The position numbers were made by a program, and so were the translations under genes. Positions 41,563 to 49,222 of a DNA stretch of 64,000 nt are shown here, in pieces. Numbering within the stretch: the first letter of the stretch is position 1; every line of letters begins with the position of its first letter. The stretch comes from Pseudoflavonifractor sp. An44 (lineage in GTDB: Bacteria > Bacillota > Clostridia > Oscillospirales > Oscillospiraceae), in the NCBI RefSeq assembly GCF_002161675.1, contig NZ_NFIH01000010.1:1-64000 (forward strand). The letters run 5' to 3'. Under the pieces are notes generated by a model that saw only the letters and a list, made by a program, of their open reading frames with translations, had not been told where the DNA came from and made no database searches.

Positions 41563-42810
41563 TTAGGCCTGCCAAACTGCTTTGAGGATGGCGCCAATTT
41601 TGGGCGGAGTGCCGTAGAGGAGCACGCCCACTCGGTAGATCTTGGCGGACAGCACCCCGATACCCACCACAGACACCGCCAGAATACCGATGGACAGGAC
41701 AATCTGATAGATGGGGACGGTGCTCATAGCGATGCGGGCAAACATGGCGATGGGGGAGGTGAAGGGGACGAACGAGCACACCATCATGGCGATGTTGTCC
41801 ACCGCACCGCTGCCCATGCTGAACATGACCACGCAGAAGGCAATGACAAAGAGCATGGACAGAGGCATGATGGAGGTGTTGATATCCTCCAGCTTGGTGG
41901 CAGTGGAGCCGATGGCGCCGTAGAGGAAGGCATAGAGAAGGAAGCCCAGAACGAAGAACACCAGCAGATATACCAGCAGGGACAGGGGCATGTCAAACAG
42001 GGAGGTCATCACGGAATTGCCGCCCCAAGCGTCCAGATTGAGCTGGTAGAAGAGAAGGGCGGAGCCGAAGATGACCGCCAGCTGGACAAACCCGGCGATG
42101 CAGGAGGCCAGCACCTTGCCGAACATCATGTTTACCGGGGTAGCGCTGGTGATGAGCAGTTCCATGGCTCGGGAGCTCTTTTCAGTGGCCACGTGGGAGG
42201 CTACCATCTGGCCGTAGAGCATGATGACCATGTACAGGGCCAACGTCATAATGTAGGTGTACCAGTAATTTTGGGCCTGGTCCACCCCCAGAAGTTCCTC
42301 TTTGGCGTCAATCTGAAGGGAGAGAATCTCCCCGGCCTGGTCCGGGCTCAGTCCCTGTTGGGTCATGGCCTCCACCTGGGCTAGGCTCACCAGAACTTGA
42401 TTGGCCACCTGGGTAGTCTGGTCGTAGAGGGAACGATTGTACACATAATAGGTGTAGGAAGTCAGGGAGTCAAAGACCAGGGCACAATCGGCCTCCTGGT
42501 TGGACACCTGCTCCTTGATTTTAGCGAGGTCGTCTTGCGTCCAAGTCACCCTCTGGTCAGGGAAAGCAGCGGCCAGGGCCTGGGCAATGGTCTCGCCCAT
42601 CTCTTGAGAGGGGGCGGAGACCAAAATCACCGACTGCTCGGTGGGTTCGTCGGAGGAATCTCCGCCCATGGAGCCGAAGAAACCAATCAGGTTGGGCAGG
42701 AACATCACCACGGCCAGAACAGCCACAATGAACAGGGTGGAGCCCACAAACACCTTGTTTTTAAAGTAGTTTTTCAGCTCAAAGCTGAGAATAGTACGAA
42801 ATTGTCTCAT
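41563..42810 (-). CDS. natB: ABC-2 type permease (NatB-like)
   Basis: The 415-residue permease has one N-terminal membrane segment, a large extracytoplasmic loop (about 45-180) and five or six C-terminal segments, the NatB/YhaP layout. In Bacillus, NatAB exports Na+, and related pairs give resistance to peptides or solvents; which applies here is unknown. ATG 42810 follows GGGAGAAGAG. It is the last gene of a minus-strand operon that starts with an XRE repressor at 44929. Confidence 0.83.
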   Translation of the reverse strand: MRQFRTILSFELKNYFKNKVFVGSTLFIVAVLAVVMFLPNLIGFFGSMGGDSSDEPTEQSVILVSAPSQEMGETIAQALAAAFPDQRVTWTQDDLAKIKEQVSNQEADCALVFDSLTSYTYYVYNRSLYDQTTQVANQVLVSLAQVEAMTQQGLSPDQAGEILSLQIDAKEELLGVDQAQNYWYTYIMTLALYMVIMLYGQMVASHVATEKSSRAMELLITSATPVNMMFGKVLASCIAGFVQLAVIFGSALLFYQLNLDAWGGNSVMTSLFDMPLSLLVYLLVFFVLGFLLYAFLYGAIGSTATKLEDINTSIMPLSMLFVIAFCVVMFSMGSGAVDNIAMMVCSFVPFTSPIAMFARIAMSTVPIYQIVLSIGILAVSVVGIGVLSAKIYRVGVLLYGTPPKIGAILKAVWQA

Positions 42811-42824
42811 GATCTCTTCTCCCT

Positions 42825-43715
42825 TCACACGTGGTCCCCGGCGTATTCCACGAAGATGTCGTTGAGGGACGGCTCGTAGACCTGCACCCGGTCAATGTCG
42901 TAGCGGGCCACCAGTTGCCCCATCATCTCCTGCTTCTGGCTGGGGCTGTCCAGGCGGAGAAGCACCTCGCCGGGCTGCACCAGCTGGCAGCGATTGCCCA
43001 GTTGGGAGAGAATCTCCCGGTATTTGGGGCTGAACACGGTGAGACGGTCCCGGGGATAGCTGCGTTTGATCTGCTCCAGGTTGCCGGAGATGGCGATTTT
43101 GCCCTGATTGAGAATGGCGATCTCCTGGCAGAACTCCTCGATGTAGTTCATCTGGTGGGAGGAGAAGAGGACGATTTTTCCCTTTTGAATCTGCTCCTTC
43201 ACCACATCTTTGAGCAGGGCGGCATTCACCGGGTCCAGGCCGGAGAAGGGTTCATCCAGTACGATGATATCTGGGTCATGGGCCAAGGCGGTGATGAGCT
43301 GGATTTTCTGCTGGTTGCCTTTGGACAGGGTGTCCAACCGCTTGGTTTCGTACTCCTCCATACCCAGCCGCTCCAGCCAGTGGCGCACCGAGGCCACCGC
43401 CTTGGCACGCTTCATCCCCTTGAGCTGGGCGAAGTATACCAGCTGTTGCCCGATGGGCTTTTTGGGGTACAGACCACGCTCCTCGGGGAGGTAGCCCAGA
43501 GACACCTTGCGGTAGTCGATGGGCTTCCCATCCAGGAGAACTTCTCCGCTGTTTTGAGGGAAGACGTCCATGAGAATGCGGATGGTGGTGGTCTTACCGG
43601 CGCCGTTTCGGCCCAGCAGGCCGAAGGCCTGGCCTCCCTCAGCGGTGAGGGAGATGCCCTGGAGCACCTGCTTGGCTCCAAAGCTCTTTTCAATGTTGCG
43701 TAGTTCCAATTTCAT
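42825..43715 (-). CDS. natA: ABC transporter ATP-binding protein (NatA-like)
   Basis: The 296-residue ATPase has Walker A GRNGAGKTTTIR near residue 35, signature LSKGNQQKI (a K variant of LSGGQ seen in the NatA class) and Walker B IIVLDEPFSGLDPVN. It drives the permease encoded immediately downstream. The shared spacing and order support a single complex. The C-terminal ~70 residues form the extra domain found in this class. Confidence 0.87.
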   Translation of the reverse strand: MKLELRNIEKSFGAKQVLQGISLTAEGGQAFGLLGRNGAGKTTTIRILMDVFPQNSGEVLLDGKPIDYRKVSLGYLPEERGLYPKKPIGQQLVYFAQLKGMKRAKAVASVRHWLERLGMEEYETKRLDTLSKGNQQKIQLITALAHDPDIIVLDEPFSGLDPVNAALLKDVVKEQIQKGKIVLFSSHQMNYIEEFCQEIAILNQGKIAISGNLEQIKRSYPRDRLTVFSPKYREILSQLGNRCQLVQPGEVLLRLDSPSQKQEMMGQLVARYDIDRVQVYEPSLNDIFVEYAGDHV

Positions 43716-43726
43716 TGTGAGTCACC

Positions 43727-43945
43727 TCATTCGTTCGTAGTGGGAGTGTCCTGCTGCTTGGTGCGATTGGTGCGCCACCGCACCACAAACGTAACCAGCC
43801 AGAGCAGGGCGCAAAGCGTGAACAGAAGTGGAATCAGTAAGGATTCATCTTCGCTGCGCTGGAGGAATTTGGATAGTGCTAGGAGCGTCCAAATCACCGT
43901 CCAGGCGCCGTAAATCACCAAGGTGGGGTCTCTGAGTTTTTTCAT
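43727..43945 (-). CDS. small two-helix membrane protein
   Basis: The 72-residue protein has two membrane segments (about 9-25 and 38-58) with a charged connector (QRSEDE) and a hydrophilic tail. It lies between the DUF3169-like protein and NatA in the operon, so it may be an accessory of the transporter. I do not recognise a family. Confidence 0.6.
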   Translation of the reverse strand: MKKLRDPTLVIYGAWTVIWTLLALSKFLQRSEDESLLIPLLFTLCALLWLVTFVVRWRTNRTKQQDTPTTNE

Positions 43946-43982
43946 CGTACGTTCACTTCCTGATAAGTGTAGGATTGAGGAA

Positions 43983-44720
43983 CTATGATCTTGCTTTGTC
44001 TAGCTTTAAGGAGGTGTAATTGTACACAAATTGCTGCACCAGCCACAAAAGGCCTACCAACAGGCTGTAGGCGGGGGCAATGAGGTCGATGATGGACAGG
44101 ATGGCCAGAACTGCCAGGACAATGGGGTAAATCATGGATGTAATTTTAAAAGCTCGGTAGCTGCATTGTCCAATTTGCTGACGCTCTGCCTCGTCACAGC
44201 TCTGGTACCAGTCGTGCTGGAATTTAAAATCAAAGATGTTGCCCTGCTTTTCCGGGGAGAGTTGCTTGGTGGCGGAGACGATGCGGGCCTGCATGGCCAT
44301 GACCCACACAAGCTGTATTAGCAGAAGCAAGATCGACCAGCTAACGCCCCAGGAAGCGGCGTAGCTGAGCGCCATGGCTACAAATATGAAAACCATGGAG
44401 AGGTTTGTCAGAAACATGGACTGACCCAAGAGTAGGTTGACACGGGGAAATACTTCGTCATCTACCATGGCTTGGGGGAGCAAGCGTTTGCTCCGAATAT
44501 AAAGCCAAGTGGAGGCAGCCAGCATCAGCAGGCCGGGGACAAACCACCAGGGGCCGGGAGAGGACAGGATTTGATTGACCCATTGGCCGAGGTTGCGGAC
44601 GGAAAACTCGTTGGACAGGGTGGCATAGCCCGCAATGCCGCCAATGAACCCGCAGACAATGAGAACCACGGCGAAGGTAACATAGATGCGAGCGGGTGAT
44701 TTTTTCTTGGCTGCTCTCAT
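43983..44720 (-). CDS. DUF3169-like membrane protein
   Basis: The 245-residue protein has about six membrane segments in three pairs: about 13-33 and 55-73, 100-125 and 130-148, and 195-215 and 220-238. The FxQHDWYQSCDEAERQQIGQ loop and overall shape recall DUF3169 proteins that accompany Clostridial XRE/ABC operons. Function unknown. Its ATG overlaps the stop of the XRE gene, so they are translationally coupled. Confidence 0.6.
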   Translation of the reverse strand: MRAAKKKSPARIYVTFAVVLIVCGFIGGIAGYATLSNEFSVRNLGQWVNQILSSPGPWWFVPGLLMLAASTWLYIRSKRLLPQAMVDDEVFPRVNLLLGQSMFLTNLSMVFIFVAMALSYAASWGVSWSILLLLIQLVWVMAMQARIVSATKQLSPEKQGNIFDFKFQHDWYQSCDEAERQQIGQCSYRAFKITSMIYPIVLAVLAILSIIDLIAPAYSLLVGLLWLVQQFVYNYTSLKLDKARS

Positions 44721-44929
44721 GATAACTCCTCCTCTGTGAGATAAAAGACGTCCTCCACCGGGCGGTGGAACACCTGGGCAATGCGAAGGGCCAGGGTGAT
44801 GGAGGGGTTGTAGTCCCCTCGCTCAATGAGGCTGATGGTCTGCCGGGAGGCTCCCACCAATGTCCCCAGCTCCTGCTGGTTGATGCCCTGGGCTGCCCGA
44901 AACTCCTTGAGTCGATTCTGTAGCGGCAT
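44717..44929 (-). CDS. XRE-family repressor (short)
   Basis: The 70-residue protein is almost only a helix-turn-helix: RLKEFRAAQGINQQELGTLVGASRQTISLIERGDYNPSITLALRIA, split between helices about 17-40 and 40-60. Such small Xre/YozG-like proteins repress their own operon. ATG 44929 stands right after an AAGGAGG site. Two perfect-arm operators cover its promoter and site. Confidence 0.88.
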   Translation of the reverse strand: MPLQNRLKEFRAAQGINQQELGTLVGASRQTISLIERGDYNPSITLALRIAQVFHRPVEDVFYLTEEELS

Positions 44930-44941
44930 GAGCACCCCTCC

Positions 44942-44994
44942 TTGACAACTATCTTTGTCAAACATAAGATAGCATTGACAAGGATTGTTGTCAA
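44942..44994 (-). promoter_or_regulatory. XRE operon promoter with twin inverted-repeat operators
   Basis: On the minus strand TTGACA (44994-44989), 17-base spacer, TATCTT (44971-44966) with TG-C. Two operators share the arms TTGACAA-N6-TTGTCAA: 44975-44994 covers the -35, and 44942-44961 lies between the -10 and the ribosome-binding site. Their centres are 33 bases apart, three helical turns. Confidence 0.85.
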
Positions 44995-45126
44995 TAGGGG
45001 AGAATAAAGAAAACGTAAAAATCTGTTTTCACCCGGTGAAGAGGGTGGATTTTTTCAAAAGCTTCGGTATAATGGAGAGGTGGTCCGAGGGGGGGAGGCG
45101 AAACCCCACGGAACCTTGTCAGATAC

Positions 45127-45963
45127 ATGAGAGGTTGGATGGAAACCATGGTAATATGGATTGTGATAGGAGTTGTTGCGGCACTGCTGCTCTTTTGGGT
45201 TATGTCGGTGCGGTGCCGCCATGGACACCCGGCGTGGGAGGTGCTACGCCGATACCGATATGCCCACCGAGGACTGCACGATGAAACACGGGGCATCCCG
45301 GAAAATTCCCTGACTGCGTTTCGCCGGGCGGCGGAGCGGGGGTATGGGGCCGAATTGGATGTGCACTTGACCCGGGACGGGAGTCTGGTGGTCATCCACG
45401 ACGACTCCCTGCTGCGTACCGCTGGGGTGGACGTGGATGTGGCTTCTCTGACGGCGGAGCAGCTGTCTCAGTACCGCCTGGAGGGCACTCAGGAGAAAAT
45501 CCCATTTTTGGAAGAGGTGCTGCCTCTGTTTGAGGGGCGGGCCCCGCTGATTGTGGAGCTGAAAGCGGAGAAAAATGCGGCCCGGCTGGCCAAGGCGGCC
45601 TGTCAGGTGCTGGACCGCTACAAGGTCAACTATTGCATTGAGTCCTTTCACCCCAAGGTGCTGATGTGGCTCAAGCGGCACCGCCCGGAGATCTGCCGGG
45701 GACAGCTGAGCCAGAACTTCATCCGTGAGCGCAGCGGGATGCCTCTGGTGGCGGCGGTGGTGATGACCAACGTGCTCACCAACTTGGTGACGTGCCCGGA
45801 TTTTGTGGCCTATAAATGGAAGGACCGCCGCCAACTCTCTCTGTTTCTGGCCAGACGCCTGTGGCGGGGCCAGGAGGTGAGCTGGACCATCCGGGATTCT
45901 GCATCTATGCAGCGGGTGGAGCAGGAGGGCTGCCTGCCTATTTTTGAGGAATTTCAGCCGTGA
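45127..45963 (+). CDS. glycerophosphodiester phosphodiesterase
   Basis: The 278-residue protein has one N-terminal membrane segment (about 7-26) and a GDPD TIM-barrel. The motifs YAHRGLHDETRGIPENSLTAF, GAELDVHLTRDGSLVVIHDD and FHPKVLMWLKRH carry the conserved His, Glu, Asp and acidic residues. It cleaves glycerophosphodiesters to glycerol-3-phosphate and an alcohol, acting at the membrane. The start is uncertain: ATGs at 45127, 45139 and 45148 all fit, and AGAGG lies just before 45139. A perfect TATAAT at 45068-45073 lies upstream but without a clear -35. Confidence 0.88.
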   Translation: MRGWMETMVIWIVIGVVAALLLFWVMSVRCRHGHPAWEVLRRYRYAHRGLHDETRGIPENSLTAFRRAAERGYGAELDVHLTRDGSLVVIHDDSLLRTAGVDVDVASLTAEQLSQYRLEGTQEKIPFLEEVLPLFEGRAPLIVELKAEKNAARLAKAACQVLDRYKVNYCIESFHPKVLMWLKRHRPEICRGQLSQNFIRERSGMPLVAAVVMTNVLTNLVTCPDFVAYKWKDRRQLSLFLARRLWRGQEVSWTIRDSASMQRVEQEGCLPIFEEFQP

Positions 45964-45991
45964 GAAATTTTAACATGGAGCTGGATGAAAA

Positions 45992-46033
45992 CAGCAGAGG
46001 GTCTGCGGGGAAAAGGTCGCAGACCCTCTGCTG
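45992..46033. terminator. strong hairpin after the phosphodiesterase gene
   Basis: CAGCAGAGGGTCTGCG pairs with CGCAGACCCTCTGCTG around a ten-base loop. The T run is poor (TTGCT), so termination is probable but not certain. Confidence 0.5.
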
Positions 46034-46086
46034 TTGCTAAAAAGTGATGATTTGGAACCTGATGGCCCCATGTTAAAACTTGTTGC

Positions 46087-46115
46087 TTTACAAGTTTGGT
46101 GTTCTCTCGTACAAT
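46087..46115 (+). promoter_or_regulatory. promoter for the XRE-membrane protein gene
   Basis: TTTACA (46087-46092), 17-base spacer, TACAAT (46110-46115). Confidence 0.65.
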
Positions 46116-46139
46116 GCGGGCAAGGATGGTGATACAGTC

Positions 46140-47018
46140 ATGCTAGGTGATAACATTAAGAAATACCGCCGGGAGAGGGGATATACCCAGGAAGAACTGT
46201 CTGCTAAACTGCATGTGGTCCGCCAGACGTTGTCCAAGTGGGAGAACAATGCATCCGTGCCAGATGCAGAGGTTCTAATCAGAATCTCTCGAGCGTTGGA
46301 CGTGCCGGTCAACGTGCTGCTGGACCTGACGCCGGAGGAGGAGACAGTGGACCTGACGGATGAGTTGGCAAGGGTCAACGAGGAGCTGGCGGAGCGGAAT
46401 CAACAGCTTCAGAGAAATACATTGGCCAGCCAGAAGCGGGGGCAAATCGTCTTTCTCTCCTTTGCGGCCCTGATGGTTGTGATCCTAGTGGACAATCCCT
46501 TGGCGTCGCTGCTTTTGGTGGGGGCCTGCATTGCATTGTCACTGCTGATCCTGTATCGGAATTTGTCTCTGTTTTCCGAGAGTACGGTTTCCATATCCCA
46601 GATGAAAGCGCTGAAAGTTGTGACGATATTCAATGCAGTGTTTCTGATTGTGTTGCTGGCAGTTTGTGGCTTGCTGCAAGCCCAGGTGATTACACTGACG
46701 GCGCAGCAGGAACAGTGGTTACTTATGGGCGTGTTTTCCGGTCTGTTCCTTTTCTTTGGTGCGCTTTCTCCACGGCTGCCATATCAGCGGCATACCGGCC
46801 TGCGTCTGCCATGGACGGTGCGGGATGAAGATACCTGGAACCTGGCCCATCGAATCATCGGCGTCATCTCGTTGCCCTTGACGCTCCTATACCTTGCCGC
46901 AGCTTTTTCGGTTTCAGACATGGAGCTCATTGGAACCATCTCTGTGATTGCCCTGATGCTGTATATCGGCATACCGGGTGTGATCTCTCTGGTGTTTTTC
47001 TGGAGAAAATATCATTGA
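46140..47018 (+). CDS. XRE helix-turn-helix fused to a membrane domain
   Basis: The 292-residue protein has an N-terminal XRE domain (about 3-58; RRERGYTQEELSAKLHVVRQTLSKWENN), a short coiled coil (about 70-100; DELARVNEELAERNQQLQ) and five to six membrane segments in the rest. A membrane-bound DNA-binding regulator responding to an envelope or lipid signal is inferred from the layout, but no ligand is recognised. ATG 46140 is used because the promoter lies upstream of it and the earlier TTG at 46080 overlaps the promoter. Confidence 0.75.
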   Translation: MLGDNIKKYRRERGYTQEELSAKLHVVRQTLSKWENNASVPDAEVLIRISRALDVPVNVLLDLTPEEETVDLTDELARVNEELAERNQQLQRNTLASQKRGQIVFLSFAALMVVILVDNPLASLLLVGACIALSLLILYRNLSLFSESTVSISQMKALKVVTIFNAVFLIVLLAVCGLLQAQVITLTAQQEQWLLMGVFSGLFLFFGALSPRLPYQRHTGLRLPWTVRDEDTWNLAHRIIGVISLPLTLLYLAAAFSVSDMELIGTISVIALMLYIGIPGVISLVFFWRKYH

Positions 47019-47025
47019 GGAAGGT

Positions 47026-47646
47026 TCAAATGCTGCCAGTTATAAAGACACGTCGATATTGTTCCAGACGTGCATCGGCGCTGACGCTCCACAGTGCAAT
47101 GGGGGAGGGCGAGTAGAGTCTGGTCACCCCGTATGGTCTGCCGTTGATCCAGACACTTTCTTCCCATGTGTTGTCCTTTCTCCTGGGATGGGGGCCCTTG
47201 TCTGCAAAGAAACGGTGGATGAGCTTTTTGACTTCGGCTCTGCTGGTGTAAATCAGTTCTTCAATATTGGGATACTCCAGCAGTAGCTGATCCAGAGGCT
47301 TGGGCTCAATGGAGATTAACGAGGCGTCATCGGATTTGCCGTTTCGATGGATGCAGCTGCCCACAATATCGGTGATACCGATGTGTAACTCCTGCAACAG
47401 CTGCTTTCGTTGGTTCACTGCTTCGACGGTGTTTGTAAATGCCAGCGGGGTGTCGGTCACCTCAGAAAGTAGCTTCCAAAAAGAATTATCTCTGGAGCCG
47501 TAGTAGAAATCCACATCGTTGTCGTGTAAGGCTCTTCCCCCGGAGGTGCAAAACCGAAAGGGCGGCATAGTTCCAATGATGAGTTTGGTGGCGCCCTCTG
47601 GGATGTAGGGCTCGTAGGGGTGAATGGAACGAACCGTTTCTTCCAT
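47026..47646 (-). CDS. uracil-DNA-glycosylase-superfamily protein
   Basis: The 206-residue protein has LIIGTMPPFRF, then DFYYGSRDNSFWKLLSEV and a C-terminal strand with LYSPSPIALWSV. These match the UDG superfamily pattern (motif 1 GTxPP/Y and the NxFW block; terminal SPS). It probably removes a deaminated base such as uracil or hypoxanthine from DNA, but which base cannot be told. The motif-1 residue normally Asp or Asn is not clear. GGAGGAAATTCT lies ahead of the ATG. Confidence 0.65.
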   Translation of the reverse strand: MEETVRSIHPYEPYIPEGATKLIIGTMPPFRFCTSGGRALHDNDVDFYYGSRDNSFWKLLSEVTDTPLAFTNTVEAVNQRKQLLQELHIGITDIVGSCIHRNGKSDDASLISIEPKPLDQLLLEYPNIEELIYTSRAEVKKLIHRFFADKGPHPRRKDNTWEESVWINGRPYGVTRLYSPSPIALWSVSADARLEQYRRVFITGSI

Positions 47647-47752
47647 AGAATTTCCTCCTGAGTGTGAAATGAGAAAATGACGTGGTTTTTATACATAAGC
47701 GTGACACCCCAACAGAAAAAAGATTGGCCCCATCTATCGGTTGAAGTGATGG

Positions 47753-47781
47753 ATGACAGTAATAGGAAGATGTGGTATTAT
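47753..47781 (+). promoter_or_regulatory. promoter for the small membrane-protein operon
   Basis: ATGACA (47753-47758), 17-base spacer, TATTAT (47776-47781). Confidence 0.55.
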
Positions 47782-47819
47782 AGCAGCGAATCGAAGTGAG
47801 AAAAAGGAGAGAGTGGCGT

Positions 47820-48017
47820 ATGAACAAGACATTGGGCAAACATGTCATGAAGATAATTGCAGTTTTTGGTGTGTTGCTCATGGGATTTGGACTTGCCGGT
47901 GCTGGTCCTGATACCGGCTTATGGGTGTTCCTTGCGGGGCTCTTTCTAGTGATTGTCTGTGCCGCTTCCAGTCGTGAGCTGCGGAAGCTTGTCCGTTCGC
48001 TGCTGGATTTCATTTGA
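47820..48017 (+). CDS. small membrane protein, 65 residues
   Basis: Two membrane segments (about 10-30 and 36-52) with a short glycine-rich turn GAGPDTG between them. It begins an operon of three small membrane proteins in an AT-richer patch. AAAGGAGAG precedes the ATG. No family recognised. Confidence 0.55.
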   Translation: MNKTLGKHVMKIIAVFGVLLMGFGLAGAGPDTGLWVFLAGLFLVIVCAASSRELRKLVRSLLDFI

Positions 48018-48041
48018 TGCCGAAGCAATGGGGGAGCGAAC

Positions 48042-48350
48042 ATGGAACTTATTATAGTATTCATTTTGGGGATGGTAGGGGCTGTCTTGGTGCAACTCAG
48101 TGCAAACAGGGGCGTTAGCCGCTGGATTCGCTATCCGTTAGTTGCCTTGATATGCATGATGCTTGTGTCTGGAATTGCTATGGTGGTTTATTTTGCGATT
48201 GCCCTATACACTGAGGAACTGGTTGCCTCTATGATGCTGTGGTTGCTTGCTCTCTTCTTGCTGGCAGGGGCTGTGGCGTATATTCGGAATCTGTACCACG
48301 GAAAACGATCAGTTAACGGGAGTGAGGCAACGAATGACGAAAGAGTATAA
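48042..48350 (+). CDS. small membrane protein, 102 residues
   Basis: Three hydrophobic segments (about 1-20, 28-50 and 55-80) followed by a hydrophilic tail. AT-rich codons resemble the neighbours on either side of it rather than the core genes. The next gene starts inside its last codons. No family recognised. Confidence 0.55.
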   Translation: MELIIVFILGMVGAVLVQLSANRGVSRWIRYPLVALICMMLVSGIAMVVYFAIALYTEELVASMMLWLLALFLLAGAVAYIRNLYHGKRSVNGSEATNDERV

Positions 48351-48819
48351 CTGGAGCACCACTGTGGATGGAGTACCTCACGCAATCCTTTGTCAAGTGA
48401 TGAATAATAAATATGTCTTGTGGGCAGACGATAAATTCCAAAAAACTGTCTACCGTAGGAGCTTTCAGGCTGCTCGTGGAGGTCTGGATGAAACCCTTGA
48501 GCTGTGGGGAAAGACCTGCCACTTTGTGGTTTGGCCTAGCGAAAAAGTGGAGTTTTTTGTAGATGGAAAATCTCTGAATACACAGGAAGACTGCGAGAAT
48601 GCTCTGGACATCTCCTACGAAGAATCCGTATCTCGCCATGAACGGACTATGCGCCGCAGTTCATGGGCGGTGGTGCTGCTGATAGCTTTGGCCTGTATCT
48701 TCTATTTGGTCATGGTGCTGCAAGGGAAAGATATGTCTGGCTGGAATGGAACGATGGTAGTCGCGCTGGTTATTTTGGCGATTAACCTCGTTGGTATTGT
48801 CAGGGGAAGAAGACGATGA
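48334..48819 (+). CDS. soluble N-terminal domain plus two membrane helices
   Basis: The 161-residue protein has an N-terminal beta-rich domain (about 1-90) with WSTTVDGVPHAILC, RSFQAARGGLDETLEL and KVEFFVDGKSLN, then two membrane segments (about 110-128 and 135-155). The strand pattern ending in VDGK recalls FAIM1-like beta sandwiches, a loose impression only. ATG 48334 overlaps the previous gene and has GGGAGTGAGG upstream. It is the last of the three-gene cluster. Confidence 0.55.
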   Translation: MTKEYNWSTTVDGVPHAILCQVMNNKYVLWADDKFQKTVYRRSFQAARGGLDETLELWGKTCHFVVWPSEKVEFFVDGKSLNTQEDCENALDISYEESVSRHERTMRRSSWAVVLLIALACIFYLVMVLQGKDMSGWNGTMVVALVILAINLVGIVRGRRR

Positions 48820-48854
48820 TGGGCACAAAACTTTGGTGGAATATTCTTTGCTAG

Positions 48855-48884
48855 CAAAAAAGACACGACTTTCCAGCGTGTCTT
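48855..48884 (-). terminator. terminator-like hairpin, minus strand
   Basis: AAGACACG pairs with CGTGTCTT, followed on the minus strand by TTTTTT. Its arms resemble those of the tRNA-Gly terminator. Confidence 0.6.
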
Positions 48885-48904
48885 CCCTTGAGAAGGTGGG
48901 GGCA

Positions 48905-48954
48905 GCGTAGGCGGAATTGACTTCCGCCGAGCATGAAATGAGCCTATGGCGCCC
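48905..48954 (-). repeat. tRNA-linked interspersed repeat, copy 2
   Basis: The second copy of the 40160 element, on the minus strand: the hairpin GGCGGAA-N5-TTCCGCC and the flank GCCATAGGCTCATTTC are kept, with three substitutions and one single-base gap. It lies just downstream of the tRNA-Ala terminator, the same relation to a tRNA as copy 1. Confidence 0.75.
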
Positions 48955-48992
48955 AAAACAAAAGCACCTGCTTAAGCAGGTGCTTTTGTTTT
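48955..48992 (-). terminator. terminator after tRNA-Ala
   Basis: AAAACAAAAGCACCTGC pairs with GCAGGTGCTTTTGTTTT around TTAA, beginning at the tRNA 3' end. Confidence 0.85.
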
Positions 48993-49067
48993 GGTGGACC
49001 TGAACGGGATCGAACCGTCGACCTCTCGGATGCGAACCGAACGCTCTCCCAGCTGAGCTACAGGCCC
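48992..49067 (-). tRNA. tRNA-Ala (CGC)
   Basis: Cloverleaf with acceptor GGGCCTG/CAGGTCC, which includes the G3-U70 pair that marks alanine tRNAs, D-arm AGCTCAGCTGGGAGAGC, anticodon loop TTCGCAT (anticodon CGC, 49032-49034), T-arm GGTTCGATCC and encoded CCA. Confidence 0.93.
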
Positions 49068-49077
49068 GTACCCAACT

Positions 49078-49105
49078 ATTATAACAGAAAAAAACAGTTT
49101 GTAAA
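49078..49105 (-). promoter_or_regulatory. promoter for tRNA-Ala
   Basis: On the minus strand TTTACA (49105-49100), 16-base spacer, TATAAT (49083-49078). Confidence 0.65.
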
Positions 49106-49160
49106 GAGAAAAATGGAGAAAATGAAAAAAGAGTCCAAAGGGGAAAAGTTTAAAATTCAG

Positions 49161-49189
49161 TTGAAAAAGTCGTGACGATGTGATAAAAT
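49161..49189 (+). promoter_or_regulatory. promoter for the SRP RNA
   Basis: TTGAAA (49161-49166), 17-base spacer, TAAAAT (49184-49189). The short leader (to about 49225) includes a CACGC/GTGTG pairing and may be cut off. Confidence 0.7.
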
Positions 49190-49222
49190 AATCATCGGCT
49201 TTTAACACGCTTGTGTGTGGAG

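Noticed and set aside
44966-44994. CRISPR-like repeat at the twin TTGACAA-N6-TTGTCAA sites
   Set aside because: Only two copies, differing in the central six bases and lacking a spacer-repeat series; they are operators.
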